Shown here: one piece after another, positions 16,648-25,757 of the stretch
Layout of the letters: each line of letters opens with the position of its first letter
Position numbering within the stretch: position 1 is the first letter of the stretch
DNA from: Planctomicrobium sp051466335
GTDB lineage: Bacteria; Planctomycetota; Planctomycetia; Planctomycetales; Planctomycetaceae
Length of the DNA: 64,000 nucleotides
NCBI RefSeq assembly: GCF_051466335.1
Contig: NZ_CP195793.1
Span: 1,674,001-1,738,000 of the forward strand
Direction: 5' to 3'
Made by a program: the position numbers and the translations under genes
The notes under the pieces: generated by a model
Databases searched by the model: none
What the model was told of the DNA's origin: nothing
The model's input: only the letters and a program-made list of their open reading frames with translations

Positions 16648-19104
16648 ATGAAACCTCTTCTGCACTTATTGATGTTCTCTTTCGTTGTGGCGGGAGTAGT
16701 CACGGGGGATGTCGCTGCGCAGGAAGAAACAGAGCAAATCGTCGAGCGGGAGGACTTCTCGTCAGAGTCACTTCCGCTTCTGGAAGACCTTGCGGTCCCT
16801 GAGGCGGAGGATTTGCTGGTCAATGGATCGCGAGACTGGATGGTGCTCGATACCGAAGAAGTGATTGTCATCCAGCCGGTTGTGAATCGACCAAATGCCC
16901 TCGAACGTCGTCGGAGCGAAATCGCAGAAGCACAAGCAAAACGCGGTCAGAATTTCGGGGCCGCGAGAGATGCGCTCGAACAGGAAATTCGAGCACTGAA
17001 TGATTTTCAGATCACCTTGTTTCAGAATCCTGATCGAAGAGAATTTCAGATCCCGGTTCGTCGAGTCAAAGAGATCCTTTACTACGAAACGCTTTGCCTG
17101 AAACGAATTGAACTGCTCACAGATCCCGCAGATCTCAATCACCAACGATTACAGCAGGCTGATGAACTGCTGATGCGCGTTCAACGCCTTCAAAGCGGTT
17201 GGCCCGGATTGTCGGATGTTGCCATTCAGTTACTGTCACTCAACGTCAGTCAGAGGATGGCTGATGGGCAGTATGAGATGGCACTCGCTTTACTGAAGGA
17301 ATGGCGCAGCAGGGTGCCGAACTCCCCGCAAATTCGAGAGTTGACCGGGACGGTGGTGCGAGAGATTGCAATCAAGGCGATTGAGAGATCGGACTTTATT
17401 CGAGCCCAATATCACCTGAGGCAATTGAACGCGATTTATCCTGATCATCCGGTGTTTACCGAGTTGGCGAGTTCCCTGACTCAGCAAGCCGTCACGAAGA
17501 TGCAGCAGGCAATTGAAGCGTACTCAAGGAATGAGTTTCGGGCCGCGTCAATCAGCGCCGAAAACGCGATCACTGTCTGGCCTCCAGCACAGGAACTCAA
17601 GGGAGCCCATGGACGGATCACCTCACGGTATCAGCGATTGCATGTCGGTGTGACAGAGTTGCCCGGTGAGTGCATCGCGTACCCGATTCCGTCGGCGGCA
17701 GACTTGCGAGTTGACGAGTTGACGACGTTGCGACTTTTCGAGTTTCAGGGACTTCGAGACGGAACTTCCTATTACGGGACCCGCTTCTTAGACGCATGGG
17801 AACCGCGGGACCTCGGGCGAAAAGTGCACTTTACGCTGCGGCAGTTGCGTCAGCCCTCAGATAGCCATGGGGTGATCACCTCTGCGGAGGTGATTTCTCC
17901 GTTGCTTCGTCGACTCGATCCGGAGGACCCGGCGTTCGACGAGCGTCTCGCGTCCATCATTCAATCTGTTGACGTTCATTCGCCGATCGATTTCACGCTC
18001 GCCTTTCACCGTGTCCCGGATCGCATCGAATCTCTACTTGCAACGATCTCGCTGGACAATGACGCGGCACAGGGTGATCCGCTTTCTGGCTTAAAAGACC
18101 CGGGAGGCTTTCGCATTGAATCGAGTACGCCTGGAATGATGGAGTACGTGCGAAAACTCCCCGAACCTGATAGCACAAAGAAATATCATATTGCTGAAGT
18201 GGTCGAACATCGATTCGATTCTCCGCAAAAGGCTGTTCAAGCGTTCCGCCGCGGGGAAGTGTCGATGCTTGTCGGCTTACCGGACGTGGAGGTTCGTACT
18301 CTTCAAGCCGATCGCGAACTTTCGCGAGACCTGTTCTTTCAAAAGTCGATTCTCCCGGAAACTCATTTTCTTCTCTTCAATTCCAGAAGCGAAATTCTCA
18401 GGCACATCGAACTTCGTAAAGCGCTTACCTACTCGATCGACTCAGAGCGAATTCTTAAGGAAATTGTCCTTGAAGATCCGAAGCTTCAACATGGCCGGTT
18501 GGTCACGACTCCTTTTTATTCAGGTCATCTCGCAGTCAATCGGCAACTGATTCGACCACCATTTGATATCTCCAGAGGTTTCGCCTTGACACTCGCAGCC
18601 AGGCAGAAGCTGAATCAGGACGTTCCTCCGTTAACGATGATCGTTGCACCGGGAGTTGTTGCGCAATCTGCTGCTGCGGAAATCGTCAACGGATGGCGAC
18701 GAATCGGCATCGAAGTCAACATCGTGGCAGCGAATGCTCCGCTGCCAAAAAGTTGGGATATCCTGTATCGAACTGCTCAAATCACTGAGCCGACGCTTGA
18801 AATGTGGCCTTTGCTGACAGCCAGCAGCAACGCACGGATCTCGGATTTGAGTGTCCATCCGGACTGGCTGAAGCAGGAACTTGTTCAGATTGAGCGGACT
18901 GGTGATCACACTCGGTCGATCGAGCTGTTCAATGGACTGCAGCAGCATTTGCAGGAGCACGCCTCGTTCATTCCTCTTTGGGAAGTTGATCAGTATTTTG
19001 TGTTACGGAAATCCATTCGGAACATGCCGGAAGTCTTTTCACATCCGTACGACAACATCGATCAATGGACGATCGATCCCTGGTATCAGGAGTCGTTGCC
19101 TTGA
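16648..19104 (+). CDS. TPR-like / SBP_bac_5 fusion, exported
   Basis: About 818 residues from ATG 16648. A Sec signal peptide covers residues 1-25 (LLHLLMFSFVVAGVVTGDVAAQ). Residues 45-330 are helical and TPR-like (ALALLKEWRSRVPNSPQIREL, FIRAQYHLRQLNAIYPDHPVF). From about 350 the chain looks like a family 5 extracellular solute-binding protein (peptide/nickel binding): VHFTLRQLRQPSDSHGVITSAEV, LRKALTYSIDSERIL, WDILYRTAQITEPTLEMW, and the terminal FIPLWEVDQYF. No permease or ATPase gene is nearby, so transport is doubtful; ligand sensing or scaffolding is as likely. The stop at 19104 is 20 bases before the next start. Confidence 0.75.
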   Translation: MKPLLHLLMFSFVVAGVVTGDVAAQEETEQIVEREDFSSESLPLLEDLAVPEAEDLLVNGSRDWMVLDTEEVIVIQPVVNRPNALERRRSEIAEAQAKRGQNFGAARDALEQEIRALNDFQITLFQNPDRREFQIPVRRVKEILYYETLCLKRIELLTDPADLNHQRLQQADELLMRVQRLQSGWPGLSDVAIQLLSLNVSQRMADGQYEMALALLKEWRSRVPNSPQIRELTGTVVREIAIKAIERSDFIRAQYHLRQLNAIYPDHPVFTELASSLTQQAVTKMQQAIEAYSRNEFRAASISAENAITVWPPAQELKGAHGRITSRYQRLHVGVTELPGECIAYPIPSAADLRVDELTTLRLFEFQGLRDGTSYYGTRFLDAWEPRDLGRKVHFTLRQLRQPSDSHGVITSAEVISPLLRRLDPEDPAFDERLASIIQSVDVHSPIDFTLAFHRVPDRIESLLATISLDNDAAQGDPLSGLKDPGGFRIESSTPGMMEYVRKLPEPDSTKKYHIAEVVEHRFDSPQKAVQAFRRGEVSMLVGLPDVEVRTLQADRELSRDLFFQKSILPETHFLLFNSRSEILRHIELRKALTYSIDSERILKEIVLEDPKLQHGRLVTTPFYSGHLAVNRQLIRPPFDISRGFALTLAARQKLNQDVPPLTMIVAPGVVAQSAAAEIVNGWRRIGIEVNIVAANAPLPKSWDILYRTAQITEPTLEMWPLLTASSNARISDLSVHPDWLKQELVQIERTGDHTRSIELFNGLQQHLQEHASFIPLWEVDQYFVLRKSIRNMPEVFSHPYDNIDQWTIDPWYQESLP

Positions 19105-19124
19105 TCGTCCTTCGCCGAAATCGA

Positions 19125-20501
19125 ATGGTAGGGTTTCTCTGTCTGATCGGGATGCTTGTGGCATTGTTTGGACATTCAGTTGTCCTCTATGCGGAGGGCG
19201 AACCACTCCCGGAATGGCGTCTGCGGCCCTACGAAATTCAGATTCAGCTGGACACTGCATTCAATACGACGGTTTCAGCAACGCTGCAGGAGAAATGGAA
19301 ATCACAATTTCACGAGCTGATCACTTCCAGATTCCGAAATCAGTGGAAGGTTGAATTCCTTGATGGCGAGGCCCCGAACTCAAACCGGTTCGATAAAGTC
19401 TTTCGAATCCATCTATCTCAGCAAGGGGGAGTACTGGAACTCAGTGGAAGTGAGTGGGACCGTTGTTCCGATACTTCACTGTCAGTACCAACGAAAAGAG
19501 TCCTCGAACAGCGGGCCGTCCCGTTTGAAATGGCGGACTTGTTGATGGAGGCGTTCCGACCACTTGTAAGATTGGACTCGGCGGATGGAACTCGAATCAC
19601 AGGCGAGTTACGTGCTGGCGAGTTCGGGAACGTGGAGCGATTCGGTTCATCTGAACTGGAATCTGCCGTCTTTGTCCCCTTTGCTCGAGTCCTGAACAAG
19701 CGGGGGGAACTTCACGTACTTTCGCGAATCCCGTGGTCTTATCTGGAATGTCAGCAAATTGAGCGGGCTGATTGTACGTTTCAACTGGTCTCCTCCTTTC
19801 AGCAGCCGATCCCCATCGGACGACGGCGTGTGGAAGCGTACGCTCTGTTGCAGCCTCCGCAGCAAGTTGCTCTGGAAATTCTCGTTTACCCTCGCGGGAG
19901 TCGTCAAAATTCGTTGATCGGGCTTCGCTGTCTATTAACGAGTCCTCCCACAGAAAACTCTGAAGAGGTACTTTCACCAATTGAGCTTGCAACGGATCGT
20001 CGCGGCATCGTCACGATTCCTGCTGACGGAACTCATTCCATTCGGCAATTAACTTTGTATAGCGGTGCTGCAGTGTTGGCGAGAGTTCCGGTGTTTCCGA
20101 CCGGGGCATCGAGAGTCGATCTGGAAGTCCCTGACGATTCAGCCCGCTTGAATATCGAAGGAGCAGTCAGTCGACTCGAAGGGGAATTGGTCGACCTCGT
20201 GGCAACACGTGAAGTTCTGATTACCCGCGCTCAAGCTGCGATGGAGCAGAAGCGATGGGAAGCGGTAGAAGAATTTGCGGAGCAGCTTAAAAAGATCCCA
20301 ACGCAGGAACAGTTTCTTTACGCCATTGATCAGTTGGAGTTGCAAGGGACACAGGCTGCCAAAGATGCAAAAGATCGCGTTGCCGAGCAGAGGATCAGAA
20401 AATTGTGTCTCTCAATCCGAGAGTCCGCCGTTCGCTTTCTTGAGACATCCCGCATTCCAGACGTCCTGGATGAAATCAATAAAGAACGGTCTCAGCAATA
20501 G
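19125..20501 (+). CDS. exported protein of unknown function, last gene of the FHA/SBP cluster
   Basis: About 458 residues from ATG 19125, starting 20 bases after the previous stop; the frame is open further upstream into that gene. A signal peptide is clear (MVGFLCLIGMLVALFGHSVVLYA). The mature chain is mostly beta-looking, with a 60-residue helical segment near the C-terminus (VSRLEGELVDLVATREVLITR onward) that may form a coiled coil. No known domain. Tight spacing to the TPR/SBP gene suggests co-translation and a shared job in the envelope. Confidence 0.7.
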   Translation: MVGFLCLIGMLVALFGHSVVLYAEGEPLPEWRLRPYEIQIQLDTAFNTTVSATLQEKWKSQFHELITSRFRNQWKVEFLDGEAPNSNRFDKVFRIHLSQQGGVLELSGSEWDRCSDTSLSVPTKRVLEQRAVPFEMADLLMEAFRPLVRLDSADGTRITGELRAGEFGNVERFGSSELESAVFVPFARVLNKRGELHVLSRIPWSYLECQQIERADCTFQLVSSFQQPIPIGRRRVEAYALLQPPQQVALEILVYPRGSRQNSLIGLRCLLTSPPTENSEEVLSPIELATDRRGIVTIPADGTHSIRQLTLYSGAAVLARVPVFPTGASRVDLEVPDDSARLNIEGAVSRLEGELVDLVATREVLITRAQAAMEQKRWEAVEEFAEQLKKIPTQEQFLYAIDQLELQGTQAAKDAKDRVAEQRIRKLCLSIRESAVRFLETSRIPDVLDEINKERSQQ

Positions 20502-20532
20502 TCGCTGGTGATTCCGTTCCGTTAAGTCGGCA

Positions 20533-21804
20533 TCAGTGGTCGTGTGGATGACCATGATCATGGTCATGATCGTGGCTGAAAGAGAATTTAGGGAGAGTGG
20601 GAGCAGCAGGGGGGAAGCTCTCCGCAGTCACCTGAGATGCGTCGAACGCAATGGTTGCCGCTCGGTATACATCCCGCAGTGAAGTCTGCGTTCGCTTAGC
20701 GACTCGGGCGCAATCTTCGAACTCCGGAGCGAACTCTGCGACTCCGCCCGATTGCCAGCCGATCTTTCCCTGTACCGGTCCAAATTCAGTGTGAACCGTA
20801 TGCGGTTGGCGCGGGCGAATTGATCGTGAAAGCGTCTGGCGCCGGATTCCAAGTGTTCCGGTTTCACGGAAGAGAATCTCTTCAAACGCGTCGACTTGAT
20901 CCTGTCTACAGAGGACGGAAAAAAGAGTTCCCGGACGGTTCTTCTTCATCTGAGCAGCGATGGTAAACACGTCCAGCGCACCTGAATCCATCAGGCACTG
21001 CTGAGTATAGCCAATGATCTCTCCGCTGATGTTGTCGAGATTGGTTTCAAGCAGCACAACTTCGTCGCGGTCTGTCGAGGCTGCTGCCTCACCGATGAAA
21101 AGCCGCAGGATGTTCGCTCGATCAGGGAGATTTTTCTGACCGGCACCGTGACCGATCGACTGGATCGACATGGAGGGGAGCTTACCGAAACGGTCGGCGA
21201 CCACTCGCACAATTGCGGCACCGGTGGGGGTTGTTAACTCTCCCTGAACAGGAATCTCTCGGAGCGGAATTCCTTTGAGAAGTTCCGCTGTTCCCGGAGT
21301 GGGAACGTTGCAAATTCCATGTTCGATCCGAATTTCACCAGACCCGGTTGGAATCGGCCCGAAAACGATCTGGTCGGCGCCGAGCAGGTCGATGCCAATC
21401 GCAGCCCCCACGATGTCAACGATGGAATCGATCGCGCCCACTTCATGGAAATGGACCGACTCCAAAGGCATTCCGTGGACTTTGGCTTCTGCTTCTCCGA
21501 GCGCCAGAAAGATCTGCGAAGCGAGTTCCCGTTGGTGTTGAGTGAGCTTCGTTGCTGAGCTCAATAAGTTCAGGATCTCCGCAAGATGTCTGTGAGCTTG
21601 CTGCTCCGGATGGACAATCTTGACTGACTTTGCTCGAAAACAGGACTTTGTTACTTCGCTGACATGAATCTCCACCCCCGGCAGATCAAGCGAGGCAACT
21701 CCATCGCGAATTGTGTTCAAGTCGACACCAGCGTCGATCAGTGCAGCGAGAGTCATATCTCCGCTGATTCCGGTGGCACATTCAAAGTAAGCGATTTTCA
21801 TCAT
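20533..21804 (-). CDS. larC: LarC, nickel-pincer cofactor (NPN) synthesis protein
   Basis: 423 residues of the LarC/DUF111 family, which inserts nickel into the pincer cofactor of lactate racemase and related enzymes using CTP. Motifs seen: YFECATGISGDMTLAALIDAG at the start, ESVHFHEVGAIDSIVDIVG, GICNVPTPGTAELL, and in the C-terminal half LETNLDNISGE. The chain ends in a His/Asp-rich tail (SHDHDHDHGHPHDH), a plausible nickel reservoir. In Lactobacillus the gene is read through a frameshift; here it is one continuous frame. No larB, larE or larA is adjacent. A thioesterase gene lies upstream in the same direction, 47 bases away. Confidence 0.92.
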   Translation of the reverse strand: MMKIAYFECATGISGDMTLAALIDAGVDLNTIRDGVASLDLPGVEIHVSEVTKSCFRAKSVKIVHPEQQAHRHLAEILNLLSSATKLTQHQRELASQIFLALGEAEAKVHGMPLESVHFHEVGAIDSIVDIVGAAIGIDLLGADQIVFGPIPTGSGEIRIEHGICNVPTPGTAELLKGIPLREIPVQGELTTPTGAAIVRVVADRFGKLPSMSIQSIGHGAGQKNLPDRANILRLFIGEAAASTDRDEVVLLETNLDNISGEIIGYTQQCLMDSGALDVFTIAAQMKKNRPGTLFSVLCRQDQVDAFEEILFRETGTLGIRRQTLSRSIRPRQPHTVHTEFGPVQGKIGWQSGGVAEFAPEFEDCARVAKRTQTSLRDVYRAATIAFDASQVTAESFPPAAPTLPKFSFSHDHDHDHGHPHDH

Positions 21805-21851
21805 GCACGCAGTTGAAACTCATACGCATATGGGACTGAATGGTGAGACGG

Positions 21852-22268
21852 TTATGATGGAATCTGTTCTGGTGGAATTGCTCCGGGAAAGAGAAGTTCA
21901 TGTGAAAGACGCTGCACTTCGCCAGCAGCATTGACGCATGCGAGTGTCGACTTCCCGGTCGCGAGGAGTTCCTCTTCGCGAACAACTTCATATTCGTGTA
22001 ACAACTTGGCGCCAGTCATGCTGGCGACTCGCACACGGAGAGTCAGTTGATCGTCATATCTCGCGGGGCGTTTGTATTTGCACTCGATGTTGACAACCAC
22101 CAGAAAGAACCCGCGTTCTTCCATCGCCCGATAATCTCCCCCAGTAGCACGAAACAGCTCAGTGCGTGCAATTTCGAAGTAGCAGATATAGTTTGCATGG
22201 TGCAGAAGGCCCATGGCGTCAGTCTCGGAATAGCGAACGCGGAGCGGAAACTCGTACCAGTCGGACAT
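21852..22268 (-). CDS. acyl-CoA thioesterase, YbgC/4-hydroxybenzoyl-CoA thioesterase type
   Basis: 138 residues, single hotdog domain. The active-site motif RVRYSETDAMGLLHHANYICYFEIAR (given here in part as YSETDAMG and HHANY) has the catalytic Asp of the YbgC group. It hydrolyses acyl-CoA thioesters; the chain specificity is unknown. Two ATG codons compete (22274 and 22268). larC follows 47 bases later, so the pair may be one operon, without obvious functional link. Confidence 0.88.
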   Translation of the reverse strand: MSDWYEFPLRVRYSETDAMGLLHHANYICYFEIARTELFRATGGDYRAMEERGFFLVVVNIECKYKRPARYDDQLTLRVRVASMTGAKLLHEYEVVREEELLATGKSTLACVNAAGEVQRLSHELLFPGAIPPEQIPS

Positions 22269-22431
22269 AAACATTCAATCGATTGAGGTGGGTTGAAATG
22301 GACTTTCAGCGGGACGATTATACTGCAATACGATGGATTCGCGTCAATTTTCAGCGAACGAATTGTCACTACGTTCACGTTCTCAATCTGAGTCATCAGA
22401 GTGGTCACATCAGAATTGGAAGGATGAATCA

Positions 22432-23202
22432 ATGAAACATGTCATCGTGGTGCTACTCGGACTGGTTGTGAGTCTTTGCCCAGCCTTAAAGGCCGAAGCG
22501 GAAGAAACCATTCGCGTCATGACGTACAACATCCATCACGGCGAAGGATTGGATGAGAAGTTAGACCTCTCGCGGATCGCCCGCATCATCAAGGAAGCAA
22601 AGGCGGATCTGATTTTGTTGCAGGAAGTCGATTCACGGGCCAAGCGATCTCATTCTGTCGATCAGGTTGCTGAACTGGCGAAAATGACTGGACTTCATGG
22701 TCAGTTCTCCAAAGCCATTGCCCTGCAGGGAGGAGAATACGGACAGGCGATTCTGTCACGATACCCCATCGAAGCCCATCAGATTCACAAACTCACCGGG
22801 AAGCCGAAGTCCGAACAGCGTATTGCGGCCGAGCACGTTGTTGAGATCAATGGTCGGAATGTCCGCGTTGTGACGGTTCATCTCGACTTCTCAAGTCCGG
22901 AATCGACCCAGCAGCAGGCGAAAGAAGTTTTGAATATCCTTTCCGAATCAGTGGAGCCTGTGATCCTCGGCGGTGACTTCAACGCGACTCCTGATAGTCC
23001 TGCGTTGTCGCTCTTCAAAGAAAACTGGGAAGGTGTGGAATCACCAAAAGAAAACACATTTCCAGCGGATCAGCCTCGAACCCAGATCGATTTTATCCTT
23101 GTCCTAAAAGGGAAAGGGCTCTCAATCCAATCTGGGAAAGTGATTGAAGAATCAGTCGCTTCGGACCACCGCCCCGTCCTGACGGAGATGATTCTGCAGT
23201 AA
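22432..23202 (+). CDS. exported endonuclease/exonuclease/phosphatase family protein
   Basis: About 256 residues from ATG 22432, which has an AGGA site 7 bases upstream; the frame is open to 22333 but that part looks non-coding. Signal peptide MKHVIVVLLGLVVSLCPALKAEA. The fold's motifs are all present: VMTYNIHHGEG, LILLQEVD (metal Glu), VVTVHLDF, ILGGDFNATPDSP, and the final SDHRPVL with the catalytic His. Substrates of this family include phosphodiesters, sphingomyelin, inositol phosphates and DNA; the secreted form suggests phosphate scavenging or nuclease activity outside the membrane. Monocistronic and converging on the repeat protein. Confidence 0.88.
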   Translation: MKHVIVVLLGLVVSLCPALKAEAEETIRVMTYNIHHGEGLDEKLDLSRIARIIKEAKADLILLQEVDSRAKRSHSVDQVAELAKMTGLHGQFSKAIALQGGEYGQAILSRYPIEAHQIHKLTGKPKSEQRIAAEHVVEINGRNVRVVTVHLDFSSPESTQQQAKEVLNILSESVEPVILGGDFNATPDSPALSLFKENWEGVESPKENTFPADQPRTQIDFILVLKGKGLSIQSGKVIEESVASDHRPVLTEMILQ

Positions 23203-23243
23203 TTGAGGTTGCTATACACCATCGTCGCGACGGTGCGTGGCCC

Positions 23244-23987
23244 TTATGAAGCCGGCTCTTGAGGAGGAGTCGGCTTCTTGGCAGCACCTTGCTGACGCGC
23301 CAACTCAAGCGGAGAGAGCTTCTTTGCCGGCTCCTCAGTTTGTGGAGCTTCGGTTGCTGCCTTCTTAGCTGCTCCCTGTTGTCTTGCGAGTTCGAGTGGC
23401 GACAACTTCTTCTCAGGGGCAGCTTCTTGCGTTGCGGGCGGAGCGTCCGCTTTCTTGGCACCACCTTGCTGACGTGCCAGCTCAAGCGGCGAGAGCTTCT
23501 TTACCGGCTCCTCAGTTTGTGGAGTTTCGGTTGCCGCCTTCTTGGCCGCTCCCTGTTGTCTTGCGAGTTCGAGTGGCGACAACTTCTTCGCGGGAGCTGC
23601 TTCTTGTGTTGCGGGCGGAGCGTCCGCTTTCTTGGCAGCACCTTGCTGACGAGCCAACTCAAGCGGCGAGAGCTTCTTTGCTGGGGCAGCTGTCGCATCC
23701 TCAGCTTTTGCGGCGGAGGGGAGGGGAGATGCGGGCGCAGTCTCCGTTTTGACAGCGTCCTGCGTCGGCAGAGGGGGAGCCACAACTGTTAAAAATGCGG
23801 GCGAGATGTCGTACCAGCTGATGTCCACAGTCTCCATGAACTGAACGAGAGCTCGCCCGTTCATATTGACGGTCTTGACTTGCCCCGTGAGTCCGCGAAA
23901 ACGCCGGAGTTCGGGAACTTCATCCCGGACAACGACAAACTTGTCCGTCAGTTCCAGTTTCAGGGTTTCAGCTTCTGCAATCGACAT
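23244..23987 (-). CDS. repeat protein with five copies of an SPLELARQQ motif
   Basis: 247 residues. Residues 8-70 form a compact beta-rich module (KFVVVRDEVPELRRFRGLTG, then VQFMETVDISWYDISP) that looks like a small SH3/KOW-type domain. Residues 104-238 are five tandem copies of KKLSPLELARQQGAAKK separated by Ala/Pro/Thr/Glu-rich linkers of 12-13 residues. No signal peptide or membrane segment. I do not know a function. The repeats could be helical docking motifs on a flexible tail. It lies 57 bases downstream of aroDE on the same strand, so it may be in that transcript. Confidence 0.75.
   Translation of the reverse strand: MSIAEAETLKLELTDKFVVVRDEVPELRRFRGLTGQVKTVNMNGRALVQFMETVDISWYDISPAFLTVVAPPLPTQDAVKTETAPASPLPSAAKAEDATAAPAKKLSPLELARQQGAAKKADAPPATQEAAPAKKLSPLELARQQGAAKKAATETPQTEEPVKKLSPLELARQQGGAKKADAPPATQEAAPEKKLSPLELARQQGAAKKAATEAPQTEEPAKKLSPLELARQQGAAKKPTPPQEPAS
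23274..23678 (-). repeat. tandem repeat, ABABA order, inside the repeat protein gene
   Basis: Five units of about 87-90 bases. The units alternate between two DNA versions with different codon choice (one reads ctgacgngccaactcaag on the plus strand, the other cttgcgagttcgagtgg), so units 1, 3, 5 resemble each other and 2, 4 resemble each other. This points to duplication of a two-unit block of about 177 bases. Confidence 0.85.
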
Positions 23988-24044
23988 GACTCAATCTCTG
24001 GGCAATTCAACGTCAACGAGTTCGGGATCCTGTGAGGAGGAATG

Positions 24045-25607
24045 CTATTTTTGTTCGGTCGCGGATTCTCCGGACGAAGTGGTATCGGTTGCTTCAGTCG
24101 GAGAAGCATGCCCCGCTTCGGTCCGGACGCGAACAGGCGAAATGCCGCGACGCAATGTCGTGCGCATGTCGTCGAGCGAGACTTCTTTCTGAGTGAAGTA
24201 CTTGAACTGGGCGGCAGCCTGTCGAACAAACATTTCGATTCCGCTGACAGTCACGCAGTCATGTTCTCTCGCTTCCTTCAGGAACAAGGTGTTTTCTGGA
24301 TTGTAAACGGTGTCGAAAACAACCATCCCATCTCGGAACCAGAACTGTTCGTAAGGACTCGCGTTCATCTCAGGGGACATGCCGATGGGGGTGCAGTTCA
24401 CGATGACATCAGCCGAGACAGAACCGCGGTTCGCCCAAGTGACGTACTGACACTTCAGTTCTTCCGCCAGTTTCGAACCGCGATCTTTTGATCGGTTTGT
24501 AATCATGAGAACGGCACCGGTTTTCGATACACCCAAACCGATGGCACGGGCTGCTCCGCCTGCTCCGAGAATCAGGACACGCTTTCCGCTCAGCGAGTTC
24601 TCCCCTTTTTTCTCCAGCCCCAGATGAATGGCGTCCATGGCTGCCTGGTAATCAGTGTTGGCAGCACACCACTCTCCGGCTGAGTTTTTGAACAGCGTGT
24701 TGGCAGCACCAATGCTTTGAGACGCTTGATCCGCCTTTTGCGCGAATTTCAAGGCAGCCTGTTTATGTGGAATGGTGACGCTGTACCCGCGAATTCCCAG
24801 CGTTTCGTAGGCTTTCAGCGTCTCCTGGAATTCTTCTGGTGGAACTCGAAGCGGGAGATAGACAGCGTTCATTCCCATTCGTTTGAAGGCGACGTTGTGG
24901 AGCAGGGGGCTCCAGCTATGTCCGATCGGATCACCCAGAACACCAAACACAGCGGTTTCAGCATCGATACTGTCGAAGCGATACAGCTTCTTCATCTCTT
25001 CATAGGGTAATTGTCCGGGAGCCATTACACGTTCTTTACTGAATGTACAGTACGTGAAAGGAGCCCCGAATTTCCCGCAGAGGATTCGGCTGACGATGCC
25101 GTATTCTCCCATGCAAAAGGCGATCGTTGGGATCTTCGCTCCCTTGATCAAATTGAGCAGGCGCACATTGTCGATGGGCGAATTGGCCATCGTCACCACT
25201 TTGACGATGTCTGCATCCAACTCACACATTCTTGCATGAATCTCTTCGATATCGTCAGGGGTTTCCTGAAAGTTGTGGTAGCTGACGATGCGTTTCGTCT
25301 TGCCAAATCGAGGAATGACTTTGGCGAGGTCCTCTTCGATATCGACATACTCGACGCCAGCTCCGATTGCCTGACGTAGAAGAATTCGTCGTTCTTCTTC
25401 TGTACCGCTGAAGCGACCGCCATCTTCAGGACGTCGGCAGGTGACAACGGTTGCGGTAGGACGATTTTTAAGAAGTTCACCGAGTCGCGGCGAACGTGCG
25501 ATCCAGTCGAGACGAAGCTCAACGAGTTCCGCTCCGCGTTGTGCGAGCGTCTGATGCTCGACCAGCATCATCTTGTTTCGAGTACGGCCTAATGTCACGC
25601 AAATCAT
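24045..25607 (-). CDS. aroDE: bifunctional 3-dehydroquinate dehydratase / shikimate dehydrogenase
   Basis: 520 residues. Residues 1-215 are a type I dehydroquinate dehydratase: VELRLDWI, SYHNF with the catalytic His, and DADIVKVVTMA with the Schiff-base Lys. Residues 225-500 are shikimate dehydrogenase: GDPIGHSWSPLLHN, SVTIPHKQAAL with the catalytic Lys, AANTD, and the NADP loop LILGAGGAARA. The two enzymes are consecutive shikimate-pathway steps; this fusion is known in plants, chlamydiae and planctomycetes. The start at 25607 is chosen for its GGAAAAG ribosome binding site and MICVTLGR beginning. The last 35 residues are a low-complexity tail. The repeat protein follows. Confidence 0.95.
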   Translation of the reverse strand: MICVTLGRTRNKMMLVEHQTLAQRGAELVELRLDWIARSPRLGELLKNRPTATVVTCRRPEDGGRFSGTEEERRILLRQAIGAGVEYVDIEEDLAKVIPRFGKTKRIVSYHNFQETPDDIEEIHARMCELDADIVKVVTMANSPIDNVRLLNLIKGAKIPTIAFCMGEYGIVSRILCGKFGAPFTYCTFSKERVMAPGQLPYEEMKKLYRFDSIDAETAVFGVLGDPIGHSWSPLLHNVAFKRMGMNAVYLPLRVPPEEFQETLKAYETLGIRGYSVTIPHKQAALKFAQKADQASQSIGAANTLFKNSAGEWCAANTDYQAAMDAIHLGLEKKGENSLSGKRVLILGAGGAARAIGLGVSKTGAVLMITNRSKDRGSKLAEELKCQYVTWANRGSVSADVIVNCTPIGMSPEMNASPYEQFWFRDGMVVFDTVYNPENTLFLKEAREHDCVTVSGIEMFVRQAAAQFKYFTQKEVSLDDMRTTLRRGISPVRVRTEAGHASPTEATDTTSSGESATEQK

Positions 25608-25757
25608 AATCTTTTCCGGGCCCGTATCGGGACACAAATCCGCATTAGTAGATTGTCAACGACCTCGTTCAGGTGCAGCTTCAATGCGAGAGAGATCGAA
25701 ACAGGCTCTCGTACTCTTCTCCTGATACGTCAGAACGACAATGAGTTTTTCTGGAAT

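Noticed and set aside
23274..23678. CRISPR-like array
   Set aside because: The repeats are in-frame coding repeats of about 87-90 bases with no constant-length unique spacers.
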